Assembly (NCBI GenBank): GCA_964515175.1
Contig: CAZEUR010000003.1
Span: forward strand, 1-57,079
Source of the DNA: CAIWGV01 sp964515175
GTDB taxonomy: Bacteria > Pseudomonadota > Alphaproteobacteria > UBA7879 > UBA5542
Length of the DNA stretch: 57,079 bases
Direction: 5' to 3'
This document shows positions 25,825-33,454 of the stretch, in pieces. The stretch's first letter is position 1, and each line of letters opens with the position of its first letter. Below the pieces are notes generated by a model. The model did no database searches. It had not been told where the DNA came from and saw only the letters and a list, made by a program, of their open reading frames with translations. The position numbers and the translations under genes are program-made.

Positions 25825-25853
25825 TTGGAAAGCTTGACCAGAGCTCCTATATT
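25825..25853 (+). promoter_or_regulatory. Candidate promoter of tRNA-Trp
   Basis: TTGGAA (25825-25830) and TATATT (25848-25853), 17 bp apart, about 8 bp before the tRNA. An alternative TTGACC (25834) pairs with TATATG (25855) at 15 bp, but that would start inside the tRNA. Confidence 0.35.
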
Positions 25854-25861
25854 GTATATGA

Positions 25862-25937
25862 AGGAGCGTAGCTCAATTGGTAGAGCGTCGGTCTCCAAAA
25901 CCGAAGGTCGTGGGTTCGAGACCCGCCGCTCCTGCCA
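25862..25937 (+). tRNA. tRNA-Trp (anticodon CCA)
   Basis: 76 nt. Acceptor stem AGGAGCG/CGCTCCT, anticodon loop CTCCAAA giving CCA, T-loop TTCGAGA, encoded CCA. It lies between tuf and secE, as in many bacteria. Confidence 0.97.
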
Positions 25938-25967
25938 TTCATATAGTTTTAGAGTGTGGAAAGAGTA

Positions 25968-26159
25968 ATGATTAACCCGATCGATTTTGTTCAACAAGTT
26001 AAGCGCGAAATATCTAAGGTTATTTGGCCAACGCGCAAAGAAGTGACAATTACCACTGTTATGGTGTTTGTTTTGGTCATGTTCGCGGCAGGGTTTTTCT
26101 TGTTGGCGGATCAGGTTTTGATTCGTATGGTTAAGCTTATTTTAGGGTTAGGTGCATAA
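25968..26159 (+). CDS. secE: Preprotein translocase subunit SecE
   Basis: Essential small subunit that clamps SecY, 63 residues with one membrane helix in the C-terminal half (TTVMVFVLVMFAAGFFLLAD). The family motif VKREISKVIWPTRKEV is present. I prefer the ATG at 25968 (MINPIDFVQQ) with GGAAAGAG upstream over the GTG at 25956. It is followed by nusG after 4 bp. Confidence 0.95.
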   Translation: MINPIDFVQQVKREISKVIWPTRKEVTITTVMVFVLVMFAAGFFLLADQVLIRMVKLILGLGA

Positions 26160-26163
26160 AGTT

Positions 26164-26694
26164 ATGTCACACCGTTGGTACGTAGTAAATGTTTATTCAG
26201 GCTTTGAGAATAAGGTTGCGACCTCTATTCGCGAGCAAGCTGAGAAGCAAGGGTTTATGGAAAAGTTCCAAGAAATTTTGGTTCCGACCCATGAAGTCAT
26301 TGAAGTTAAGAGAGGAAAGAAAGTCTCTAGAGACAAGAAATTCTTCCCTGGATATGTGCTTGTTAAGATGGAAATGACAGAAGATACTTGGCATTTAGTT
26401 AAAAATATTGCTAAAGTATCTGGGTTTTTGGGAGCAAAAGGAAAGCCTTCTCCTATCACAGAAGCAGAAGCGGCTCGTTTGTTGAATCAAGTGGAGCAAG
26501 GCGTCAAGGGTGGTGGTGACGGATTTTCCTTTGAAGTGGGCGAGCAAGTTCGGGTTAGTGATGGGCCCTTTGCTTCTTTTACAGGATTGGTTGAAGAGGT
26601 GGATTCAGAAAAGGCCCGTCTCAAAGTTACGGTTTCAATTTTTGGCCGAGCAACGCCGGTTGATTTAGAATTCAATCAGGTTGAGAAGTTATAG
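26164..26694 (+). CDS. nusG: Transcription termination/antitermination factor NusG
   Basis: Binds RNA polymerase and couples it to Rho or the ribosome, 176 residues. The NGN domain opens MSHRWYVVNVYSGFENKVA. A KOW motif (FEVGEQVRVSDGPFASFTGLV in parts) lies near residues 122-142. Start chosen at the ATG at 26164; a GTG four codons earlier overlaps secE. Confidence 0.96.
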   Translation: MSHRWYVVNVYSGFENKVATSIREQAEKQGFMEKFQEILVPTHEVIEVKRGKKVSRDKKFFPGYVLVKMEMTEDTWHLVKNIAKVSGFLGAKGKPSPITEAEAARLLNQVEQGVKGGGDGFSFEVGEQVRVSDGPFASFTGLVEEVDSEKARLKVTVSIFGRATPVDLEFNQVEKL

Positions 26695-26707
26695 TTTTTT
26701 TTTGTAT

Positions 26708-26734
26708 GTGGGAGGCCAGCCATGGCCGTACCAC
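26708..26734 (+). promoter_or_regulatory. Candidate ribosomal protein L1 binding site in the rplK leader
   Basis: An outer stem GTGG/CCAC (26708-26711 with 26731-26734) and an inner stem GGCC/GGCC (26714-26717 with 26724-26727) are separated by an asymmetric internal loop, GA opposite GTA. This is the shape of the L1 autoregulatory site in the rplK-rplA mRNA of other bacteria. Confidence 0.5.
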
Positions 26735-26758
26735 AAACCTTTAAGAGGAGTAAAGTAA

Positions 26759-27196
26759 ATGGCAGCACCGCAGAAGAAAATAGCAGGTTATATTAACCTG
26801 ATTATTCCAGCAGGAAAGGCGAATCCTTCGCCGCCGGTAGGTCCAGCTTTGGGTCAACGAGGCCTAAATATCATGGAATTTTGTAAGGCATTTAATGATC
26901 ATACGAAAGGTATGGAGCCAGGAGTTCCAACGCCGGTGACCATTGTTGCTTATGCAGATCGGACATTTTCCTTTGAAACACGTACTCCCCCAGCCACTTA
27001 CTTTTTGAAGAAGGCGGCAAAGTTGGAGAGTGGCTCTAAGACGCCAGGTCGTGACGTGGCAGGAAAAGTAACAATGGCTCAAATTGAAGAGATTGCCAAA
27101 ATAAAGATGGTGGATCTTAACGCGCATAACTTAGAAGGAGCTTGTCAGATGATTAAGGGATCTGCACGTTCCATGGGACTCGAGGTCGTAGAATAA
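26759..27196 (+). CDS. rplK: 50S ribosomal protein L11
   Basis: Component of the GTPase-associated centre of the 50S subunit, 145 residues. The N-terminal domain has the proline-rich NPSPPVGPALGQRGLNIMEF stretch where thiostrepton-type antibiotics bind in other species. The C-terminal rRNA-binding domain contains TMAQIEEIAKIKM. Shine-Dalgarno GAGGAG. Followed after 2 bp by rplA, with which it probably shares L1 feedback control. Confidence 0.97.
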   Translation: MAAPQKKIAGYINLIIPAGKANPSPPVGPALGQRGLNIMEFCKAFNDHTKGMEPGVPTPVTIVAYADRTFSFETRTPPATYFLKKAAKLESGSKTPGRDVAGKVTMAQIEEIAKIKMVDLNAHNLEGACQMIKGSARSMGLEVVE

Positions 27197-27198
27197 TC

Positions 27199-27894
27199 AT
27201 GGCATACGGAAAACGTTTAAGAAAAGTTTATGAAGGAATTGATCGTTCAAAGATTTACGCTTTGGATGAGGCAGTTAAGCTTTTGAAGGCAAATGCAACG
27301 GTAAAATTTGATGAAACCGTTGATGTTTCTATGAACCTAAATGTGGATAGTCGCAAGGCAGACCAGCAAGTTCGAGGGGTCATTCAGTTGCCTCATGGAC
27401 TTGGGAAAACGGTCAAAGTTATTGTGTTCACAAAGGCCGAGCGCGTAGCAGAGGCTCTTAAGGCTGGGGCTGATATCGCGGGATCAGAAGATCTTGTGGA
27501 AGAAGTTATGAAGGGACGCAATGATTTCGATCGTTGTATCGCGACGCCCGATATGATGGTTTTGGTTGGAAAGCTTGGAAAAGTTTTGGGTCCTCGGGGG
27601 CTAATGCCAAATCCAAAGCTTGGAACGGTGACTGCTGACATTGAAAAGGCTGTGAAAGCCCTGAAGTCAGGACAGGTGGAGTATCGTGCAGAGAAAGCGG
27701 GTGTTGTGCAAGCAGGTGTTGGAAAGATTAGTTTTTCTGAGCAAGCTATTTGTGAAAACATTCAGTCTTTAGTGGATGCAGTAAACAAAGCTCGCCCTAC
27801 TGGAGTGAAGGGATCCTTTGTAAAAGGTATTTCCATTAGCTCTACCATGGGGCCTGGTTTGAAGGTGGATTTTGCAACGGCCCAAAAAAATTAA
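27199..27894 (+). CDS. rplA: 50S ribosomal protein L1
   Basis: L1-stalk protein that controls exit of deacylated tRNA and represses its own operon, 231 residues. Conserved motif LGPRGLMPNPKLGTVT is at about residues 130-145, and TMGPGLKVD is near the C-terminus. Usual length. Confidence 0.97.
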   Translation: MAYGKRLRKVYEGIDRSKIYALDEAVKLLKANATVKFDETVDVSMNLNVDSRKADQQVRGVIQLPHGLGKTVKVIVFTKAERVAEALKAGADIAGSEDLVEEVMKGRNDFDRCIATPDMMVLVGKLGKVLGPRGLMPNPKLGTVTADIEKAVKALKSGQVEYRAEKAGVVQAGVGKISFSEQAICENIQSLVDAVNKARPTGVKGSFVKGISISSTMGPGLKVDFATAQKN

Positions 27895-27903
27895 CATAAT
27901 TGC

Positions 27904-27932
27904 TTGATTTTTAAGAGGTTGTTGTATATAAG
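27904..27932 (+). promoter_or_regulatory. Candidate promoter upstream of rplJ-rplL-rpoBC
   Basis: TTGATT (27904-27909) and TATAAG (27927-27932) are 17 bp apart, just after rplA. It would give a leader of about 255 nt before rplJ. Confidence 0.4.
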
Positions 27933-27988
27933 TTTCTGAGTCTTGAATTTTTCCAATTTTTTTGGGGAATTTCTTGACTAAGAAATGG

Positions 27989-28194
27989 ATCCAAAGAGGT
28001 ATCTTTGGATTTATGTCTAAGATTGCGGGTGTGCCCTCGACTTCAGTTGAGAACATTTAAAGTTAGCCCGCATGAGACAGGAGTTTAAAACTTGGCTCTG
28101 TGTCTTTATTCTTCGAAAGGGGTTTAAAGAAAGGGGGTCGTCTCCTGTAGTTTTAATCGGTGACCATTTGGTCGTATTGTTATCGGAGACGAGG
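27989..28194 (+). promoter_or_regulatory. Structured rplJ leader (probable L10(L12)4 autoregulatory region)
   Basis: The 300 bp gap between rplA and rplJ contains no gene but several hairpins. One is ATCCAAAG-AGGTAT-CTTTGGAT (27989-28010). A long-range helix TGCGGG/CCCGCA (28024-28029 with 28067-28072) encloses CTCGAC-TTCA-GTTGAG (28036-28051). The area before the start is G-rich (AAAGAAAGGGGG). L10 leaders in this position are known to bind the L10-L7/L12 complex; I infer the same here from position and structure only. Confidence 0.45.
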
Positions 28195-28701
28195 ATGAAT
28201 CGTATAGAAAAAAGAGAGTTTGTAACCTCTTTAAGGGAAGAACTAGGATCGGCGGCGTTGGTCGTTGTTACTCATCAGTCAGGGTTGACCGTGGAAGAGT
28301 CCACAGATTTGCGTTGCAAGATGAGGGATGCTGGAGCTTCTTTTAGAGTTGTGAAGAACAGTCTTGCACGCATTGTTGTAAGAGATTCTGATTTTTCTGT
28401 TATTGAGTCTCATCTAAAAGGGCCTTCCGCCTTAGCGTTTTCCAAAGACCCAGTTGTGGCTGCCAGGGTGGCAGTTTCCTTCATTGATGAAAATCCAAAA
28501 CTATCAGTTGTTGCGGGTGTTCTTCAGGGTAAGCTATTGGATGCGCAAGCAGTCCATGCTTTGGCAAAGTTGCCATCTTTGGATCAGTTGCGGGCTAAGC
28601 TGTTGGGTCTCTTGATGGCGCCTGCGACAAAGTTGGCGACGGTTATTTCAGAGCCTGGGGCAAGTGTTGCTCGGGTTGTTTCGTCTTATAGTAAAAAGTA
28701 A
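28195..28701 (+). CDS. rplJ: 50S ribosomal protein L10
   Basis: Base of the L7/L12 stalk, 168 residues starting MNRIEKREFVTSLREEL. The reading frame is open 41 codons further upstream, but that part is the leader and does not resemble L10; the ATG at 28195 has AGACGAGG before it. The motif VVVTHQSGLTVEE and the C-terminal helix that carries L12 dimers are present. Confidence 0.95.
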   Translation: MNRIEKREFVTSLREELGSAALVVVTHQSGLTVEESTDLRCKMRDAGASFRVVKNSLARIVVRDSDFSVIESHLKGPSALAFSKDPVVAARVAVSFIDENPKLSVVAGVLQGKLLDAQAVHALAKLPSLDQLRAKLLGLLMAPATKLATVISEPGASVARVVSSYSKK

Positions 28702-28719
28702 ACTCAGGAGTTAAGAAAA

Positions 28720-29100
28720 ATGTCAAATCTAAATACTATTGTTGAATCATTGTCAAGTCTTACGGTTTTGGAAGCTGCAGAGCTCGTTAAGTTGCTGGAA
28801 GAGAAGTGGGGCGTTTCTGCTGCCGCGCCGGTAGCTGTTGCTGCGGCTCCTGCTGGTGGAGCTGCCGCTGGTGCTGCTGCTGCCGAGAAGACTGAATTTA
28901 CGCTTATGTTGAAGGACGTTGGTCCAAATAAAATCAACGTTATTAAGGAAGTCCGTACAATTACAAACCTTGGCTTAAAAGAAGCAAAGGATTTGGTTGA
29001 GGCTGCTCCTAAGGCGGTTAAGGAAAGTCTTTCTAAGGATGATGCCCAGAAGTTCAAGAAACTTTTGGAAGATGCCGGTGCGACTGTCGAGCTTGCGTAA
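28720..29100 (+). CDS. rplL: 50S ribosomal protein L7/L12
   Basis: Flexible stalk protein that recruits translation factors, 126 residues. N-terminal dimerisation region, then an Ala-rich hinge (about residues 38-60), then the globular domain with GPNKINVIKEVR and GLKEAKDLVEAAPK. It lies 18 bp after rplJ. Confidence 0.97.
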   Translation: MSNLNTIVESLSSLTVLEAAELVKLLEEKWGVSAAAPVAVAAAPAGGAAAGAAAAEKTEFTLMLKDVGPNKINVIKEVRTITNLGLKEAKDLVEAAPKAVKESLSKDDAQKFKKLLEDAGATVELA

Positions 29101-29155
29101 TAAGTTTATCTTGTTTCGTATCGAAGCATGGGCTTGAAAAGCTTAGAATGTTTTT

Positions 29156-29202
29156 GCAAGTAAGCGTGTTAAAGAAGGCATGCTTACTTGCCCGTTTTTT
29201 TT
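29156..29202 (+). terminator. Attenuator hairpin between rplL and rpoB
   Basis: A perfect 10 bp stem, GCAAGTAAGC (29156-29165) with GCTTACTTGC (29182-29191), a 16 nt loop, then CCG and eight T residues. It has the form of an intrinsic terminator but lies inside the rplJL-rpoBC operon, so partial termination (attenuation) is expected. Confidence 0.8.
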
Positions 29203-29254
29203 ATGGTTGAGTGGTCGTTGTGGCTGCAAATTGGTTCTTGGGTGAGGGATTATA

Positions 29255-32200
29255 ATGGGTAAATCCGCTGTTCGTAGTATTCGCAGAAGTTTTGGTAAAA
29301 TCACAGAAGTCGCGCCTATACCAAACTTAATTGAAGTTCAAAAGAAATCTTACGATAATTTTTTACAGTTTTATGTGCCTCATGCGCAGCGTACAGATAC
29401 AGGTCTTCAGGGAGCCTTGAAGGCTGTTTTTCCCATTAAAGATTTTGTTGGTCATTGTGAATTGCAATATGTTCGCTATGATTTTGATGAGCCTAAGTAC
29501 GATATCGACGAGTGCCGCCAACGCGGACTAACTTATGCAGCGCCTCTCAAAATTACCTTGCAACTTATTGTTTGGGATACGGATTCTGAAACGGGCGCGC
29601 GTTCTGTGCGGGATATTAAGGAACAGGATGTTTACATAGGGGATATGCCCTTGATGACGGAGGAAGGAACTTTCATCATTAATGGGACGGAGCGTGTTAT
29701 AGTTTCTCAGATGCATCGTTCTCCTGGGGTGTTTTTTGACCACGACGAAGGAAAGACGCATACCTCTGGAAAGCTTTTGTTTGGGGCGCGTGTGATTCCT
29801 TATCGTGGGTCTTGGCTTGATATCGAATTTGATGCAAAGGACTTAATTTACGTTCGTATTGATCGTCGCCGTAAAGTTTTGGTTACGACCCTCTTGATGG
29901 CTTTAGATGGCGCAGTTACAGAAAAAGCACGAGAAGAAGCTGCCGCCAAGGGGCAGACAGTTTCTGTTTTGGAAGCTCAAGGTATGAGTCGGGAAGAAAT
30001 TCTCAAAAGTTTCTATAATCTTATTGTCTATGAAAAAGTGGCAAAGGGATGGAAGGCGCCTTTTGTTCCTCGTAGCTATCGGGGTATCAAAATTGCCACC
30101 GATCTGATCGATGCAAAAACAGGAGAGGTTATTCTTGAAGCGGGAACTAAAATGACTCCGCGTCAATTGACTCTTCTGCAAAACGGTCCTGCTCGAGAGA
30201 TTTTGGTGGCAGAAGATCATCTGTTGGGGCGTTACATTTCTTTTGATTTGGTAAACCCAGAGACAGGTGAGGTTATTTTAGAGGCGGGAGAGGAAATCGC
30301 GCGTAGTCACCTTACGGAAATTGATCGTTTGGGTATTACAAACATTTCTACATTAGAAATAGATCACGTAAATGTGGGGCCTTATATCCGAAATACTTTG
30401 GCTGCGGACAAAAATAAAAATCGCCCTGAAGCGTTAGTGGATCTCTACCGCATTCTTCGCCCAGGTGAGCCGCCTACCTTAGAGGGGGCAGATGCCTTGT
30501 TCCACAGCTTGTTTTTTGACTCAGAGAGATATGATTTGTCTCCTGTCGGTCGTGTCAAGATGAATGCCCGTTTAGGGTTTGAAATTGAAGATGTGCCATC
30601 GACACTTCGCAAGAAAGATATCGTCCAAATACTTCGTGTTTTGGTTGATCTGAAAGATGGTCGGGGTGAAATCGATGATATCGACCACCTTGGAAACCGT
30701 CGAGTGCGCTCTGTGGGGGAATTGCTCGAAAATCAATACCGTTTAGGGTTGTTGCGGATGGAGAGAGCCGTTCGTGAACGGATGACATCTGTGGAAGTTG
30801 ATACGGTTATGCCGCATGATTTAATCAATGCGAAACCAGCAACCTCCACCATTCGAGAATTTTTTGCATCTTCTCAGTTGTCTCAATTCATGGACCAAAC
30901 CAATCCTTTGTCTGAAATCACGCACAAGCGTCGGCTTTCAGCTCTTGGGCCTGGAGGGTTGACAAGAGACCGGGCTTCTTTCGAAGTTCGTGACGTGCAT
31001 GTGACTCATTATGGAAGAATTTGTCCAATTGAAACGCCTGAAGGTCAAAATATTGGATTGATTAACTCTCTTGCAACGTATGCGCGTATCAATAAATATG
31101 GGTTCATTGAGACTCCTTATCGCCAAGTTGTAAAGGGCAAGGTGACGGATGAGATCATTTATCTCTCGGCTATCGATGAAGGGCGCTATACAATTGCTCA
31201 GGCAGATACGCCTTTGACAAAGACACACACGTTTGCCCAAGAATTCGTGAGCTGCCGCTCTAAGGGGGAATTTATCACAGCTCCTTCTTCTCAGGTTGAG
31301 CTCATTGACGTTTCTCCAAAGCAGTTGGTGTCTGTGGCTGCATCTCTTATTCCTTTCTTGGAAAATGATGACGCAAACCGTGCTCTGATGGGATCAAACA
31401 TGCAACGACAAGCGGTGCCTTTGCTTCGCGCAGAAGCACCTCTCGTGGGAACAGGTATGGAGAAAAACGTAGCCCGTGATTCTGGAGTTGTCGTGATTGC
31501 ACGTCGAACTGGTGTGGTGGATCAGGTTGATGCGCAACGCATTGTTGTAAAAGTAACAGATCCTGCTGCCATGAAAGAGCAGGGTGTTGATATTTATACG
31601 CTTCAGAAATTTCAGCGTTCCAACCAAAACACTTGTATTACGCAGCGACCTCTTGTGAAAGTAGGTGACGTTGTTCAAGCTGGTGAGGTGATTGGAGATG
31701 GTCCTTCCACAGATAAAGGAGAGCTTGCCTTGGGACGAAATGTTCTCGTGGCATTCATGTCTTGGAATGGATACAATTTCGAGGACTCCATCATGATTTC
31801 TGAAAGAATCGTGAAAGACGATGTCTTTACTTCTATCCATATTGAAGAATTTGAGGTGATGGCTCGCGATACGAAGTTGGGGGCTGAAGAAATTACCCGT
31901 GATATTTCTAACGTAGGAGAAGAGGCTCTTCGTCATTTGGATGAGACAGGTATTGTTTACATCGGTGCCGAGGTGAATCCAGGGGACATTTTGGTTGGAA
32001 AGGTGACGCCAAAAGGTGAGACGCCTTCAACTCCGGAAGAGAAGCTTTTGCGGGCTATCTTTGGAGAAAAAGCCTCTGATGTTCGGGATAGCTCTTTAAG
32101 GTTGCCTCCGGGAACGACAGGTACCGTTGTGGATGTGAGGGTTTTCTCGCGCCGTGGTATTGAGAAGGACGAGCGTTCTTTGGCCATTGAAAAAGCCGAG

Positions 32201-33430
32201 ATTAATCGTTTGGCAAAGGATAGAGATTCTGAAAAATCTATTCTTGAGCGAAATTTCTATAATCGCTTGGCAGAAGCTCTCAAGGGGCAAAAGCTTGTTA
32301 AAGGACCAAAAGGGGCCAAGGCAAATTCCATTGTGACGGAAGATCTGTTGGCTGAGTATACTCGTGGGCAATGGCGTCAAATAGTTGTTGATAGTGCAGA
32401 CGTTATGGACACTATCGAGAATGTAAGCCGTCAGTTTGACGATAGCATTAAGGCTGTGGAAGATCGTTTTGAAAATAAGGCAGAGAAAGTTCGTCGTGGA
32501 GATGAAATGATGCCAGGTGTTTTAAAGATGGTAAAAGTGTTTGTTGCGGTTAAGCGCAAACTTCAGCCAGGAGACAAGATGGCAGGTCGTCACGGAAACA
32601 AAGGTGTAATTTCTTGCATTACACCAATTGAAGACATGCCGTACCTAGAAGACGGGACGCCTATCGATATCATCTTGAACCCCCTTGGTATTCCGTCGCG
32701 AATGAACGTAGGGCAAATCCTAGAGACTCATTTGGGATGGGCATCTGCAGGTTTGGGTAAGCAAGTTAATGCAATGGTAGAGCAGATTCGTAATGGAGAG
32801 AAGTCTCTATCCGACCTGAAGAAGACATTCTCTACTATTTATGTGGATGAAGAATCCAGTAAGGTTGTCAAAGGTTTGTCTGATGAAGAGATCATGACTG
32901 TAGCGTCTAGTATGGGAGTGGGAGTGCCTATGGCAACGCCCGTTTTTGACGGTGCTAGCGTTCAGGATGTGGCGCAGCAACTAACAGAGGCCGGCTTAAA
33001 CTCTTCTGGTCAGGTGACGTTGATTGATGGTCAAACAGGAGAGCCTTTCAGCCGCCCTGTGACGGTTGGATACATGTATATGCTGAAGCTAGACCATTTG
33101 GTAGACGATAAAATCCATGCGCGATCTATCGGTCCGTACAGCTTAGTAACGCAGCAACCGCTGGGTGGTAAAGCTCAGTTCGGAGGCCAGAGGTTTGGAG
33201 AAATGGAAGTGTGGGCCTTGCAAGCTTATGGAGCAGCCTATACTCTCCAAGAGATCCTAACGGTGAAATCAGACGATGTGGCAGGCCGTACGAAGGCTTA
33301 CGAAGCCATCATCCGCGGTGACAATAGCTTTGAGTCAGGTGTTCCTGAATCCTTTAATGTTTTGGTAAAAGAAATCAAATCATTGGGGCTCAATATGGAG
33401 TTGAAAGAAGAAGTCATATCAGGAAATTAA
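29255..33430 (+). CDS. rpoB: DNA-directed RNA polymerase subunit beta
   Basis: 1391 residues, full length. The rifampicin pocket reads SSQLSQFMDQTNPLSEITHK then RRLSALGPGG; the positions equivalent to E. coli Asp516, His526 and Ser531 carry the sensitive residues. GDKMAGRHGNKGV and the C-terminal GGKAQFGGQRFGEMEVWAL are intact. Two copies of a short segment resembling ETGEVILEAG occur near residues 290 and 340, part of the beta insert seen in alphaproteobacteria. It lies 24 bp before rpoC. Confidence 0.98.
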   Translation: MGKSAVRSIRRSFGKITEVAPIPNLIEVQKKSYDNFLQFYVPHAQRTDTGLQGALKAVFPIKDFVGHCELQYVRYDFDEPKYDIDECRQRGLTYAAPLKITLQLIVWDTDSETGARSVRDIKEQDVYIGDMPLMTEEGTFIINGTERVIVSQMHRSPGVFFDHDEGKTHTSGKLLFGARVIPYRGSWLDIEFDAKDLIYVRIDRRRKVLVTTLLMALDGAVTEKAREEAAAKGQTVSVLEAQGMSREEILKSFYNLIVYEKVAKGWKAPFVPRSYRGIKIATDLIDAKTGEVILEAGTKMTPRQLTLLQNGPAREILVAEDHLLGRYISFDLVNPETGEVILEAGEEIARSHLTEIDRLGITNISTLEIDHVNVGPYIRNTLAADKNKNRPEALVDLYRILRPGEPPTLEGADALFHSLFFDSERYDLSPVGRVKMNARLGFEIEDVPSTLRKKDIVQILRVLVDLKDGRGEIDDIDHLGNRRVRSVGELLENQYRLGLLRMERAVRERMTSVEVDTVMPHDLINAKPATSTIREFFASSQLSQFMDQTNPLSEITHKRRLSALGPGGLTRDRASFEVRDVHVTHYGRICPIETPEGQNIGLINSLATYARINKYGFIETPYRQVVKGKVTDEIIYLSAIDEGRYTIAQADTPLTKTHTFAQEFVSCRSKGEFITAPSSQVELIDVSPKQLVSVAASLIPFLENDDANRALMGSNMQRQAVPLLRAEAPLVGTGMEKNVARDSGVVVIARRTGVVDQVDAQRIVVKVTDPAAMKEQGVDIYTLQKFQRSNQNTCITQRPLVKVGDVVQAGEVIGDGPSTDKGELALGRNVLVAFMSWNGYNFEDSIMISERIVKDDVFTSIHIEEFEVMARDTKLGAEEITRDISNVGEEALRHLDETGIVYIGAEVNPGDILVGKVTPKGETPSTPEEKLLRAIFGEKASDVRDSSLRLPPGTTGTVVDVRVFSRRGIEKDERSLAIEKAEINRLAKDRDSEKSILERNFYNRLAEALKGQKLVKGPKGAKANSIVTEDLLAEYTRGQWRQIVVDSADVMDTIENVSRQFDDSIKAVEDRFENKAEKVRRGDEMMPGVLKMVKVFVAVKRKLQPGDKMAGRHGNKGVISCITPIEDMPYLEDGTPIDIILNPLGIPSRMNVGQILETHLGWASAGLGKQVNAMVEQIRNGEKSLSDLKKTFSTIYVDEESSKVVKGLSDEEIMTVASSMGVGVPMATPVFDGASVQDVAQQLTEAGLNSSGQVTLIDGQTGEPFSRPVTVGYMYMLKLDHLVDDKIHARSIGPYSLVTQQPLGGKAQFGGQRFGEMEVWALQAYGAAYTLQEILTVKSDDVAGRTKAYEAIIRGDNSFESGVPESFNVLVKEIKSLGLNMELKEEVISGN

Positions 33431-33454
33431 CGGGAATTTTAAGAGGGAAAAATA

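Noticed and set aside
28072..28194. N-terminal extension of L10 from the ATG at 28072
   Set aside because: The extra 41 residues do not resemble L10 and coincide with the structured mRNA leader; the ATG at 28195 gives the normal protein.
29255..33430. Rifampicin-resistance allele in rpoB
   Set aside because: The differences from E. coli in the pocket (Thr for Asn518, Leu for Ile530) are at positions that vary among species; the key resistance positions are wild type.
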